Of a DNA stretch of 36,186 nt, positions 24,147 through 32,023 are shown one piece after another. Within the stretch, counting starts at the first letter, position 1, and each line of letters begins with the position of its first letter. The stretch comes from JAHELQ01 sp965603365 (GTDB lineage Bacteria; Acidobacteriota; Aminicenantia; UBA2199). A program made the translations under genes and the position numbers. The stretch covers positions 1 through 36,186 of the forward strand of contig CBFDCR010000055.1 in NCBI GenBank assembly GCA_965603365.1, given 5' to 3'. The notes beneath the pieces were generated by a model. It was not told the origin of the DNA. It did no database searches and saw only the letters and a program-made list of their open reading frames with translations.

Positions 24147-26063
24147 CTAAAAGGAAATATCGGCCTGCAGGTAAATGGCCAGGCTGTCTGTCTTAGTGCC
24201 GCTGTATTCGTTCTGCTGGTAGCTGGTTTTCAAAGAGAGGGAGGGCTGAACCTTGTAGTTAAACAATTTGGCCATATAAAAATTCAAATTGCCGTTGACC
24301 AAAAGAGAGGTGGAATCGCTGTAGGTGTTGTCGGTTTTGGTATAGGAACCCAGGATGGACAGGGTAAATAGTTCCGGGATGAAGCTCAGCTCGGAGTTGA
24401 GATAGACGTTGTATATTTTGGAGGTGCTGCTGTCGGTAAAATTTTCCGTTGACTGGTAGGAGAAAGAGGGGTTAAAGGTCAGCACCTGGCCAAACCTGAG
24501 ACTCAAGGCCAGCGAGCCGTCGATATTGGAGGTGAAGGTCCTGGATTCGGTCTTCCCCAGCCGCACGGTGATGCTGTTGGACCCGGCAATGTAACCGACG
24601 GTTCCGGCGTATTTGACGGTGTCCATATCGGTGCCGCCGGTTTGCAGGCCGGTGGACTCATCGTAGTCCAGGTTATCGATGCCGTACTCGGCGCCCAACT
24701 GCAGGTGGTTGGCGATCAACCAGTTGACCAGACCGGTCAGATTCTTTGAATGCAGCATCGGCTGCACCGGGCTGTTTAAATAGCTCTTTTGATCCCGGTA
24801 GGTGACCGCGACAGAAAAGCTCTTGATGTTCACCATTACATTGCCGTCCAGCCCCTCCCGGTCATTCTGCAAAAACAGGTTGGCAATGGAATTGAATTGA
24901 CTGCCCACCTTCTTGTAATCCGCATTGGCAGACAGTATGCCGTAATTAAAGTTAAAGCCCGCCTGCCAGGCATTGTCCTTCTCTTTCGTCACACTGTCGG
25001 AATCGGGGCCTCTACCAAAGTTGCTCTGGGCATACTCTCCCTTTAACTGCAGATGATTCTTCAGCAGCCAGAGCTCGGCCCAGAGGGAAAACATGCTGCC
25101 CTCCCGGTAGGCTTCATCGGTACTGATTACGGTCTTGCTGTCCAGGCTGTCCTTGCCGGTCATAAACAGCCCCCTGATTTTGAAGAAAGAGTCCTTGTGC
25201 AGCCCCAATACGGCACCGAAGATGCTGCCCGAGCCCGGGGGAATGCCAAAACCCTCAAAGTGGGTCTTTTGCTGGGAGTTGACATAAAAGGAGTTGACGT
25301 ACAGCATCTGGCTGCTCAGTTCATACTGAAAGCCCCGGCGGTTGAGAAAGGAGGTGGTAAAATCGGTATTGGAAATCGACAGATCCCCGGCCTCCACTTT
25401 CCAATCGTCCTTTTTGAAGCGTACGATCAGGCTGGAAAGATCCAGGTTGCTCTCCGCCTCGGATACCTGGTTCATGTAGGTCAGGTTGGCATCGAAGTCG
25501 AATTGGTTCTCGTTGTCTACCACGTTTTTATAGACCCGCAGGTTGCCGTTGGCCGTAAAACTCTCGCCCGGATACTCGGCGTTGTCGTGGATGCGCACCG
25601 CTGTAGACAGGGAACCGTTCAGGCGGGCAAGGGGTTCTCTCTGGGGCGTCACACCGGAAGTCTCCGGCATCTCCTGGAAATAAATTTCCGGGGACTCCTC
25701 TGGGGTAAACTCGCCGATGGTGAAGATGGGGGTAAGAGAGTCGGACCGCTGGCTGTCGGGTCGGTACTCCACGATAAAATACTCCAGATTCTTGCCGTAC
25801 AGGTTGTGGGTGGGCAGTTGATAGTAGATGTTGCCTTGCTCATCCCGCTTCATCTTACGGACCTGATATTTCTGCAGCCCTTCGGTTCGGTAATACAGCA
25901 CGAATGATTGGTCCGGTTTGCTTGTCCGGGCCTTGATGACCACCGAATCGGTTTTGACCTCCACCGAAGGCAGCAGGTTGGAGTAGGTAAGGGCTTTTGG
26001 GTGTAAAGGCAGCACACTATAGAAAAAAGTCAGAAAAATAAATCCACATACTATTCTTTTCAT
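24147..26063 (-). CDS. Outer-membrane beta-barrel protein with N-terminal Ig-like domain
   Basis: The product has 638 residues from the start at 26063 (MKRIVCGF), which follows AGGTG. A further ATG lies 12 bp upstream. A signal peptide is followed by a beta-sandwich region to about 115 (FVLYYRTEGLQKYQVRKM). The rest is alternating hydrophobic strands and Asn/Asp/Ser-rich turns, the pattern of a large outer-membrane barrel. It ends in AIYLQADISF, with terminal Phe as in barrels recognised by the BAM machinery. No TonB box or plug is seen. It sits between two PKD-protein genes, suggesting a shared surface complex in which the barrel anchors or exports the PKD proteins. Confidence 0.78.
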   Translation of the reverse strand: MKRIVCGFIFLTFFYSVLPLHPKALTYSNLLPSVEVKTDSVVIKARTSKPDQSFVLYYRTEGLQKYQVRKMKRDEQGNIYYQLPTHNLYGKNLEYFIVEYRPDSQRSDSLTPIFTIGEFTPEESPEIYFQEMPETSGVTPQREPLARLNGSLSTAVRIHDNAEYPGESFTANGNLRVYKNVVDNENQFDFDANLTYMNQVSEAESNLDLSSLIVRFKKDDWKVEAGDLSISNTDFTTSFLNRRGFQYELSSQMLYVNSFYVNSQQKTHFEGFGIPPGSGSIFGAVLGLHKDSFFKIRGLFMTGKDSLDSKTVISTDEAYREGSMFSLWAELWLLKNHLQLKGEYAQSNFGRGPDSDSVTKEKDNAWQAGFNFNYGILSANADYKKVGSQFNSIANLFLQNDREGLDGNVMVNIKSFSVAVTYRDQKSYLNSPVQPMLHSKNLTGLVNWLIANHLQLGAEYGIDNLDYDESTGLQTGGTDMDTVKYAGTVGYIAGSNSITVRLGKTESRTFTSNIDGSLALSLRFGQVLTFNPSFSYQSTENFTDSSTSKIYNVYLNSELSFIPELFTLSILGSYTKTDNTYSDSTSLLVNGNLNFYMAKLFNYKVQPSLSLKTSYQQNEYSGTKTDSLAIYLQADISF

Positions 26064-26089
26064 ATTACACCTCATATCTCCATGCTACA

Positions 26090-26118
26090 AATGTACACAA
26101 TTTACGCCTTTAAATCAA
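26090..26118 (-). promoter_or_regulatory. Candidate promoter of the barrel-PKD operon
   Basis: On the reverse strand TTGATT and TACATT are 17 bp apart, ending 27 bp upstream of the barrel gene start. The -10 is only a 4/6 match. It follows a likely terminator, which supports an independent start of transcription. Confidence 0.35.
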
Positions 26119-26129
26119 TGCTTTTTTAT

Positions 26130-26177
26130 AAAAAAAGTGAACGCGCCCACACGTGACCCCTCGACCACTTTCACTTT
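26130..26177 (-). terminator. Rho-independent-type terminator of the upstream PKD gene
   Basis: On the reverse strand AAAGTGAA (26177-26170) pairs with TTCACTTT (26141-26134) across a 28-base loop that can pair further. It runs directly into TTTT, and it begins one base after the PKD gene's stop codon. The long loop lowers confidence. Confidence 0.45.
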
Positions 26178-26178
26178 A

Positions 26179-28071
26179 CTATTCGATCTTGAACGAAGCG
26201 ATCTCCGAGGTGGTCTCGATGCGGCCGCCGGCCGCGACTTCACGCACGTACCAGTAGAGCCAACCGCCCTTTTTATAAGGGGACAAATCCAGCTCGTACT
26301 CCGTTCGTTGACCCACGTCTGTCCACTGGATCTGATCGTCGGTTAAAAACTGGAAGGGAATTTCCGAAACCGCCACTTCGTAATGGCCCCCCCTTTGGTT
26401 GAAGAACCATTTGAGGGTTAGCGTTTTCTCATAAGGGATTTTGGTGTCCGGCAGGGGATGTTTAATCTGGATCATCCCGCTGTCGGAAACAAAATAGCGC
26501 AGCCGGGGGATCTTCTCTTTGAAGGTATAATTGGTGAATGTAAAGGTAAGATTGTGCAGGCCCTGGTCCGTTACCGGCAGCCGTACCAGGTTACTGCCTT
26601 TCAGTAAGACCGTCTGCTTCTCTCTCAAGATAGCCTCGAAAACGCCCAAAACCAGGCCGTCCAGTAACCATTTTCCCTTCAGGATACCCCGGCCCCCCGC
26701 CTTGATCCTGGCCCGATACCGGGGGGGCACACTCTTCCTGCCCACCACATGGTAATACTTGCCGTTGGCAAAGGTCAGCTCAATGTGCTGAACCCGGAAG
26801 TCGGGGGTCAACTCCTGCACATTGATCTGTTGGGAAAAGACTTTCGGGCTCTGGCCGTTAAAATCAACCGCTTTTACCGTGTAGCGGCCGACCGTCTCAA
26901 ACGTATGCTCCTCGATAGTGCTGCCCCTCGCCCTGACCGTGCCGTCGTCGAAATCCCACTTAACGCCCGGACCTTTAAACTTCAGGGCATTAAAGCGGAC
27001 AGTATCGCCGGGGATGACCACCTGGGCCGATGCCTGCAATTGGCGCAAGTCCGGCTGGACCGTTACCTGTTTGGTCAGGGGCGGGTATTTGCCCGACCGG
27101 TCTTCGATGGTGACGGTCGCCATTCCCGGTGTCCCAAAAATCTTTCCCTTGACCGTGTCGCCGGTGGACTGCTGGCCGTCCGGGAACTTCCAGACAAAAT
27201 TCCCGCCCGAGGCGTTTCTCAATTGCATATCAATGGGTTCCCCGGCGATGATCTCGTCCGGCAGGGTTACAATGCGGCTGTCCTCAATCACCTGAACCGT
27301 CTTTTCAATGGTCTTCCCGTCCCGGCCGTCAAAATCGGTCGCCTTGATCCTGAAGGAACCGCCCCTCTGATAGGTGTGCCGGGCCACCTGACCGGCCGAC
27401 TCCACCGTGCCGTCGCCAAAGTCCCACCGGATCGAACGGCCCCTGAAGTATATTGCCTCCACCTCTGCTTCGGCATTTGCCATGATGATGGGCTGCTTGA
27501 CCCGGATCTCCCGGTTGTCCCGCTCTACCCGCAACTGTTTTTTTACCGGCACTTTGGACTGGCCGTCGAAATCATAGACCTTAATCGTATACTTGCCGGG
27601 CTTTCGATACACGTGGGTAAACCGGTGTCCCCCCTTGGTCACCGTGCCGTCCCCCAGATCCCATTTCAAACTGTAGGTGTTAAAATTCCGGGTCTCCAGC
27701 ACAAACTCGGCGCCCTCAAATATGTCGATAAATTTGGGCGGCAGCTCGATGGAGCGGTTGTCCCGCACCAGGATGTTGATATCCACCGAGGTACTGTCCG
27801 AGCGGGTGCAGCGGACCGTATAATTGCCGGGATCTTTGAAGGTATAATTAATCGCGGCCGTATTGCCCGGCAGCGGGCCACCCCCCTGGAGTTGCCAGTT
27901 GTAGGAGTAGGTGTCCCCGGGATTGACGGGGTCCCAACTGAGCCGCACATTGGTTCCCACATAGATCTGCGAGGCCGCCGGTACGGTCACGATCCGGTCC
28001 GGCGCCCCCCCCACCAACAATAACCCCAAAAGGAGAAACACACCGATAAAAAAAATAGCCGTCCTTCTCAT
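26179..28071 (-). CDS. Exported PKD-repeat protein (paralogue of 22082-24136)
   Basis: The 630-residue product has a signal peptide (MRRTAIFFIGVFLLLGLLL). About five PKD-like repeats follow, marked by LGDGT, FGDGT, FPDGQ and FDDGT, plus a degenerate first one. The C-terminal half resembles that of the other PKD protein: an ANGKYYHVV strand, GRGILKGKWLLDG, and a final WYVREV strand before a fibronectin-like end. The two are ancient paralogues flanking the barrel gene. AAGGAG precedes the ATG by eight bases or so. Its promoter (28189-28217) is back to back with that of a small forward gene. Binding or architectural function is inferred from the repeats. Confidence 0.82.
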   Translation of the reverse strand: MRRTAIFFIGVFLLLGLLLVGGAPDRIVTVPAASQIYVGTNVRLSWDPVNPGDTYSYNWQLQGGGPLPGNTAAINYTFKDPGNYTVRCTRSDSTSVDINILVRDNRSIELPPKFIDIFEGAEFVLETRNFNTYSLKWDLGDGTVTKGGHRFTHVYRKPGKYTIKVYDFDGQSKVPVKKQLRVERDNREIRVKQPIIMANAEAEVEAIYFRGRSIRWDFGDGTVESAGQVARHTYQRGGSFRIKATDFDGRDGKTIEKTVQVIEDSRIVTLPDEIIAGEPIDMQLRNASGGNFVWKFPDGQQSTGDTVKGKIFGTPGMATVTIEDRSGKYPPLTKQVTVQPDLRQLQASAQVVIPGDTVRFNALKFKGPGVKWDFDDGTVRARGSTIEEHTFETVGRYTVKAVDFNGQSPKVFSQQINVQELTPDFRVQHIELTFANGKYYHVVGRKSVPPRYRARIKAGGRGILKGKWLLDGLVLGVFEAILREKQTVLLKGSNLVRLPVTDQGLHNLTFTFTNYTFKEKIPRLRYFVSDSGMIQIKHPLPDTKIPYEKTLTLKWFFNQRGGHYEVAVSEIPFQFLTDDQIQWTDVGQRTEYELDLSPYKKGGWLYWYVREVAAGGRIETTSEIASFKIE

Positions 28072-28188
28072 ATCACATTCTCCTTAAACACAACGTTTCC
28101 GTGCCCCCAAAAGGAGCACAAAAATCCACCTAAAACAATTAAATAAAAAATCCCCCCCCCATATCTCAAAATTTCTAATATTTTTTAT

Positions 28189-28217
28189 ATTATTAAATTT
28201 CACACCCACCTTGACAA
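28189..28217 (-). promoter_or_regulatory. Reverse promoter of the PKD gene
   Basis: On the reverse strand TTGTCA and AATAAT are 17 bp apart, each a 5/6 consensus match. The leader is about 110 bases. Its -35 hexamer (28212-28217) overlaps the forward promoter's -35 (28211-28216), so the two probably exclude each other. Confidence 0.5.
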
Positions 28218-28239
28218 ATCGATAAAATTGTTGCATAAG
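28211..28239 (+). promoter_or_regulatory. Forward promoter of the 55-residue ORF
   Basis: A perfect TTGACA (28211-28216) is followed after 17 bp by CATAAG (28234-28239). The ATG at 28258 and its GGAG at 28247-28250 follow at normal distances. Confidence 0.5.
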
Positions 28240-28257
28240 TAATAACGGAGAAATAAA

Positions 28258-28425
28258 ATGGAAGCCCAACGTACAATAGAAGCAAAAAGTTTCGCCGACC
28301 TATACCGCAACCCCATCAAAGTCGATAAAATCAAAAAATTTTCCAGAGACGAACTCCACGAACGACAAAACAACCCCGGAAGATCAAAAAAACACATTAC
28401 CAGTCTATCCGGGACTGTTATCTAA
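28258..28425 (+). CDS. Small basic protein of unknown function (55 residues)
   Basis: The ORF encodes a 55-residue Lys/Arg-rich protein (MEAQRTIEAKSFADLYRNP..., ending SLSGTVI). It has GGAG seven bases before the ATG and a good promoter 19 bp upstream. I recognise no family. The charged, helical middle (KIKKFSRDELHERQNN) could bind nucleic acid. It lies alone between the divergent PKD gene and the converging nucleotidyltransferase gene. Expression signals make it more than a chance ORF, but protein-level support is lacking. Confidence 0.5.
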   Translation: MEAQRTIEAKSFADLYRNPIKVDKIKKFSRDELHERQNNPGRSKKHITSLSGTVI

Positions 28426-28465
28426 ATAACTATTGTGGGCGGGAATTTCATACATTAAAGAGATG

Positions 28466-28900
28466 TCAGGCGACCTTTATGCCGGTCTCCAGGGCGTCCA
28501 TCACGATGGAGGACTTGTTTTTGATTTTTTGAAACTCCCCAGGCGTGTAACATATATAATCCACGTGTCTTTCAAATCGAATTGTCCTTAACACAAGGGG
28601 CATCCGCTTAATAAATGGCATATCCCTGAACAAATCCGATATCAACAGCACATCGATGTCGGAATTCTCGCCTGCGTTTCCCTGCACCCGGGAACCAAAA
28701 ATAAACACAGACTCCGGCGAAAATTCCCGCACCAGCCGCGGCAGCACCTCCACCTCAAACCTATCGATCCAATAGTCCTCTATATGGTGAATCCTGGAGA
28801 CATCTTTCCCCTCTCCATAAAAGATGCCTTTTAATAATTTCTTTTCAATAGGATCTTTTCTGATTTTCATAACCCATTCGCTATTTGTTTCTCCACTCAT
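28466..28900 (-). CDS. MNT-type nucleotidyltransferase domain protein
   Basis: The 144-residue product contains the minimal nucleotidyltransferase motif G69-S70 followed by D81-x-D83 (SDIDVLLI), with a third acidic residue at D114 in HVDYICYTP. The catalytic set is complete, so it could AMPylate a protein or RNA, as MntA antitoxins do to HEPN toxins. About 60 helical residues precede the domain. No HEPN gene is adjacent. Instead it is the last gene of an operon with a winged-helix protein (4-bp ATGA overlap) and a nitrilase-like protein. The region is AT-rich relative to its neighbours. Confidence 0.85.
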   Translation of the reverse strand: MSGETNSEWVMKIRKDPIEKKLLKGIFYGEGKDVSRIHHIEDYWIDRFEVEVLPRLVREFSPESVFIFGSRVQGNAGENSDIDVLLISDLFRDMPFIKRMPLVLRTIRFERHVDYICYTPGEFQKIKNKSSIVMDALETGIKVA

Positions 28901-29895
28901 TTAGCATAAATTAATCTCTCGTATTCCTTTGCTCTGGAAATATCTCCTGAATATTCGGATAGCAAGGCGAGGAAATGTAATGAAGGTTGTATCTTTTCAA
29001 CTATTTCATCTCTTTGAAGGAATAATTTAAAAAGGCCATGTTTTAAAGATTCCAATTTTCCCATTTTCTCTAAAATATAAAACATTAAAAACAGTCTTCC
29101 TTTGTCAAGCCCGAGCTCGGAAGCCTTTGTGAATAGGTTCCCGGCCTCAAATAATTCACCTCTTTCCAGAGTAATAATGCCCAATAGGCAAAGCGCGATT
29201 GCCTCTTCCTCCTTTACTGAAAGAAGCAGATCTTTTGCTTTTTCAAATTCGCCTCTCTCATACTCCTTTAATGCCCTAATAATTAATTCATTTATATGAA
29301 CGGTTTTGGGTTTGATATAATCTCTATATATTGCCATACCCTTAATTCCCAGTGATATCCAAATATCTTTACCTTCAACCTCTCTAACAATAATCCCCAC
29401 TTTCTCAAAGTCAGAGAGTAATTTTGACACCTTTCTTTTTTGCTGACTCTCCTTTAAATTTATATTAAGGCTTCTCATAATCTCAACCGGCTTTACAAAT
29501 TTTTTCTCGTAAAGTAAAGTCACTAAAGCCTCTCCATATGCCGATTCTTTTAATTTTTTATAGGACCTTTGAGGAGACTCATATTCCCGGATGAGCTGAC
29601 TAAGTTCTAAAATTGTTTTCCATGTATTGATAATGGAAACAGCCTCATCCCACCTTGGCTTATCTCCCCATTCAAACCAGGACAAGAAATTAACCAGATG
29701 TGAGTTATAGGCATTTAATTCTTCAAACTTTCCCCTTACTATCTTTTTTATAAAATAGGTCTTCAGTAAACGGTCTATATTGTTCAATTTATTGAGATTC
29801 TGTTCATCAACCGCATTACATGCCTCTTCCAATAATCCTTCGCTTGACAAGTGTAACAGTTCGGGTGAAACCTCTATACTATTCGCCTCTGTCAT
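28897..29895 (-). CDS. Winged-helix plus TPR-like protein of unknown function
   Basis: The 332-residue product is mostly helical. Residues about 120-190 look like a winged helix (ALVTLLYEKKFVKPVEIMRS, then SKLLSDFEKVGIIVREVEGK, a recognition helix and wing). The C-terminal part has TPR-like helix pairs (EYERGEFEKAKDLLLSVKEE, ITLERGELFEAGNLFTKASE). The N-terminal 100 residues are not recognised. A DNA-binding regulator or a sensor and scaffold between the two enzymes of the operon is plausible. AAGGAAGAG precedes the start. Confidence 0.6.
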   Translation of the reverse strand: MTEANSIEVSPELLHLSSEGLLEEACNAVDEQNLNKLNNIDRLLKTYFIKKIVRGKFEELNAYNSHLVNFLSWFEWGDKPRWDEAVSIINTWKTILELSQLIREYESPQRSYKKLKESAYGEALVTLLYEKKFVKPVEIMRSLNINLKESQQKRKVSKLLSDFEKVGIIVREVEGKDIWISLGIKGMAIYRDYIKPKTVHINELIIRALKEYERGEFEKAKDLLLSVKEEEAIALCLLGIITLERGELFEAGNLFTKASELGLDKGRLFLMFYILEKMGKLESLKHGLFKLFLQRDEIVEKIQPSLHFLALLSEYSGDISRAKEYERLIYAK

Positions 29896-29941
29896 TTCTG
29901 TACTCTTCCTTGTCTAATTATAAGTTATCATAAATTCCTCT

Positions 29942-31432
29942 TTATGTGAAGTGTCTTTTAGATATTTGTGAAACCCTGAAAATTTTTATGCTGCAATTAA
30001 AACAATCATATTTTGCTCTACAACCCATATGCTTCAGACCACCTTTTTGAGGGATATAGATGTAACTGGAATTAGCTTTGTCAAATTTCCCCTTTTCTCC
30101 GCCGGTTATAATCCAGCAGCTATTGGCACAAAAGATTGAAGCAAGTCCAAAAGTTCCGAAATCAAAATTTGATATATCCATTCTTTTTAGTGACCATGAC
30201 ATGGCAGGCACGAAGATTATATTCACATTTGGCTCAATTAATAGTTTTTCCTTTTCCTTAACAAAATAGTCGAGACAAATAGCAACGGCCATTCTTCCGA
30301 TTGAAGAGTCATATATTTTTAAAGTATTGGAAATTTGAATCTTTTCCCAGCCTTTTGTGTCTGACGCCCCAAATAGTTCTTTAAACGATCGAAACCCTTT
30401 TAATTCGGAAAAGAGAAGTTTCTTTATATCATCTTCATCCAGTTGGAATTGATTCATCTTTTTTTGCTCCCATAATTTCTTTCCATCAAAACGATAAACA
30501 GTACAGATATTCTCGTACCGATTTTTCTTACCATCTTTTAATACATGATAGCTTCCAGCCACTACCATTATAATTTTCTTCTTAATGTTGTTTAATTTGA
30601 GCCAATTTGAAATATAATCCCTTAATTCTTCATCGATGGTCAATTCCGGGAACACAACGACATTCACATTCTTCTTAATACATTTATTTAGTACATGATC
30701 GATAGCCCTGGCAATCGTTTCCTTATTTTTAATTTCTCCAAAAACATATGGAACACCCCGAGAAGAATTAAAAGATTTGAATGAATAGTCGAAATCATAA
30801 AATATTGGTGCAATGGCAAAAGCAAGTTTTTCACTTTTCTCCAGAAGAAGTTCATTCACAAGAGGATCAATTTTCCTGAATTCTATTTTCCGGGACAAAT
30901 TTTCTTCATATAGAATCAATTTTTGTAGATGGTCTTCAATTCGTTGGCCAATATTAAAACCAATCTTTAATTTACCTTCTGGTGATTTGTCTTTTATTGT
31001 CTCAAAAATTAAGTTATTGGGTTTAAAGAAAAGGAGAAATTCCCTCGCTCCAAAATAATCAGAAGTACGGCATCTAACTGGAGTTATTGTATCGAGATAG
31101 ACCCTATCACCAGAGAATATGAAATCGATGGATTTTAGATAGGCCCACAGTCCTATTAAAAATTCTTCTCCTTTAAAGTCATCCAGCCTTCTCAATACAC
31201 CGATTATTTCTTCATAGTCAGATCCCAAAAGGTCATCGCATTTCTCCAACAGTTCTTGTTTATAATTATGAAAATAGTTGAGGAACTTTGACTTGTGTTG
31301 ATCATCTTGAAGCAGATTATAAATTGTTACAAATTCAGTTGCACAAAGGTAATACAGATTGGCAATTAAGTTAAAAATGTTTTCTGATCTTAGGAGGTTC
31401 TCCTTGATTCCAGGAACCTTTTCTATATCCAT
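29942..31432 (-). CDS. Nitrilase-superfamily (C-N hydrolase) protein with long N-terminal extension
   Basis: From the ATG at 31432, which follows AAGGAG with seven bases between, the product has 496 residues. An upstream in-frame GTG at 31480 lacks such a site. The first ~200 residues are helical and unrecognised. The C-terminal ~300 form a nitrilase fold starting near LAFAIAPIF. It carries the complete Glu-Lys-Cys triad: E263 in VVVFPELT, K325 in KKMNQF and C386 in AVAICLDYF, with a longer-than-usual Lys-Cys spacing. Such enzymes hydrolyse amides or nitriles. Nitrilase domains also occur fused to reverse transcriptases in the DRT1 (UG1) antiphage system, but there is no reverse transcriptase motif here. 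It heads an AT-rich operon with winged-helix and nucleotidyltransferase genes. Confidence 0.82.
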   Translation of the reverse strand: MDIEKVPGIKENLLRSENIFNLIANLYYLCATEFVTIYNLLQDDQHKSKFLNYFHNYKQELLEKCDDLLGSDYEEIIGVLRRLDDFKGEEFLIGLWAYLKSIDFIFSGDRVYLDTITPVRCRTSDYFGAREFLLFFKPNNLIFETIKDKSPEGKLKIGFNIGQRIEDHLQKLILYEENLSRKIEFRKIDPLVNELLLEKSEKLAFAIAPIFYDFDYSFKSFNSSRGVPYVFGEIKNKETIARAIDHVLNKCIKKNVNVVVFPELTIDEELRDYISNWLKLNNIKKKIIMVVAGSYHVLKDGKKNRYENICTVYRFDGKKLWEQKKMNQFQLDEDDIKKLLFSELKGFRSFKELFGASDTKGWEKIQISNTLKIYDSSIGRMAVAICLDYFVKEKEKLLIEPNVNIIFVPAMSWSLKRMDISNFDFGTFGLASIFCANSCWIITGGEKGKFDKANSSYIYIPQKGGLKHMGCRAKYDCFNCSIKIFRVSQISKRHFT

Positions 31433-31705
31433 AGAAAGACTCCTTAAAAGATGCACCCTGACAAAACCATCATTCTTCACACTCCTTATTCACTGCAATT
31501 CCCCATGAGCCGTAAATATAATACAGTTTATTATCATACCGCGGCAGGAATTGCAAGGGATATGCTCTTATTTTTTTATTTGACAACATTTTTTGATCTC
31601 TATTGGGCGTGCTTTATTTCAACCTTTACAAATATACTCCCTGATTTTAAGCAAAGGTTTCCGGTAACCCTTTCAGTACAATTGCCACAGTAGACAAAAT
31701 TAGTT
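31433..31705. other. AT-rich spacer upstream of the nitrilase operon
   Basis: This stretch holds the nitrilase ribosome-binding site (31440-31445) and probably its promoter, for which I found only weak reverse-strand candidates. A forward 80-codon frame (31451-31693) has no start signals or recognisable motif, so I do not call it. Confidence 0.4.
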
Positions 31706-31999
31706 TTACAGGCGGAAGAGTCGTTGCCGGGGGCGGCGAAAGCATGCACATGGTGGGAAAAATCGTTTACATGAAGGGAGAAATGATGTACATGAAGGGA
31801 AAAGTCGTTCCCATGGCGGGCAAAGCCGTGCACATAAGGGGCGAAGCCGTGCACATGGGCGGAAAAATCATTCACATAGAGGGCGGAGCCATGCACATAA
31901 GCGGCAAAATCATTGCCATAGGCGGAAAAACCGTTCCCATAAGGGGAAAAATGATTCCCATGGGCGGCGAAACCATTGCCATATACATCGGGTATCCTT
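31706..31999 (-). repeat. 21-bp tandem array A (about 14 units)
   Basis: Units begin every 21 bp without slippage (31748, 31769, 31790, 31811 and on to 31979), with two diverged units before. On the reverse strand a typical unit reads CCTATGGCAATGATTTTGCC. Units differ from each other at many positions, yet the length never changes. Because 21 is a multiple of three, both strands stay open as heptapeptide-repeat frames (forward HMGGKII-like, reverse YGNDFSA-like), so neither frame is evidence of a gene. Confidence 0.85.
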
Positions 32000-32023
32000 T
32001 TTTTGCCTGTGGCTTTTTTGTCC

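Noticed and set aside
25053..25907. 284-codon forward ORF opposite the barrel gene
   Set aside because: It is a shadow of the beta-barrel gene, without start signals or a domain.
26749..28023. 424-codon forward ORF opposite the PKD gene
   Set aside because: It lies entirely antisense to a well-supported PKD protein and encodes no recognisable motif. It reflects third-position composition of the real gene.
28466..28900. Classical HEPN-MNT toxin-antitoxin pair
   Set aside because: No HEPN protein with an RxxxxH motif was recognised in the operon partners.
29942..31432. Reverse transcriptase-nitrilase (DRT1) identity
   Set aside because: The N-terminal ~200 residues show no YxDD or other RT motif, so only the nitrilase part is shared.
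31433..31480. GTG start at 31480 for the nitrilase-like protein
   Set aside because: AAGGAG with correct spacing precedes the ATG at 31432 instead.
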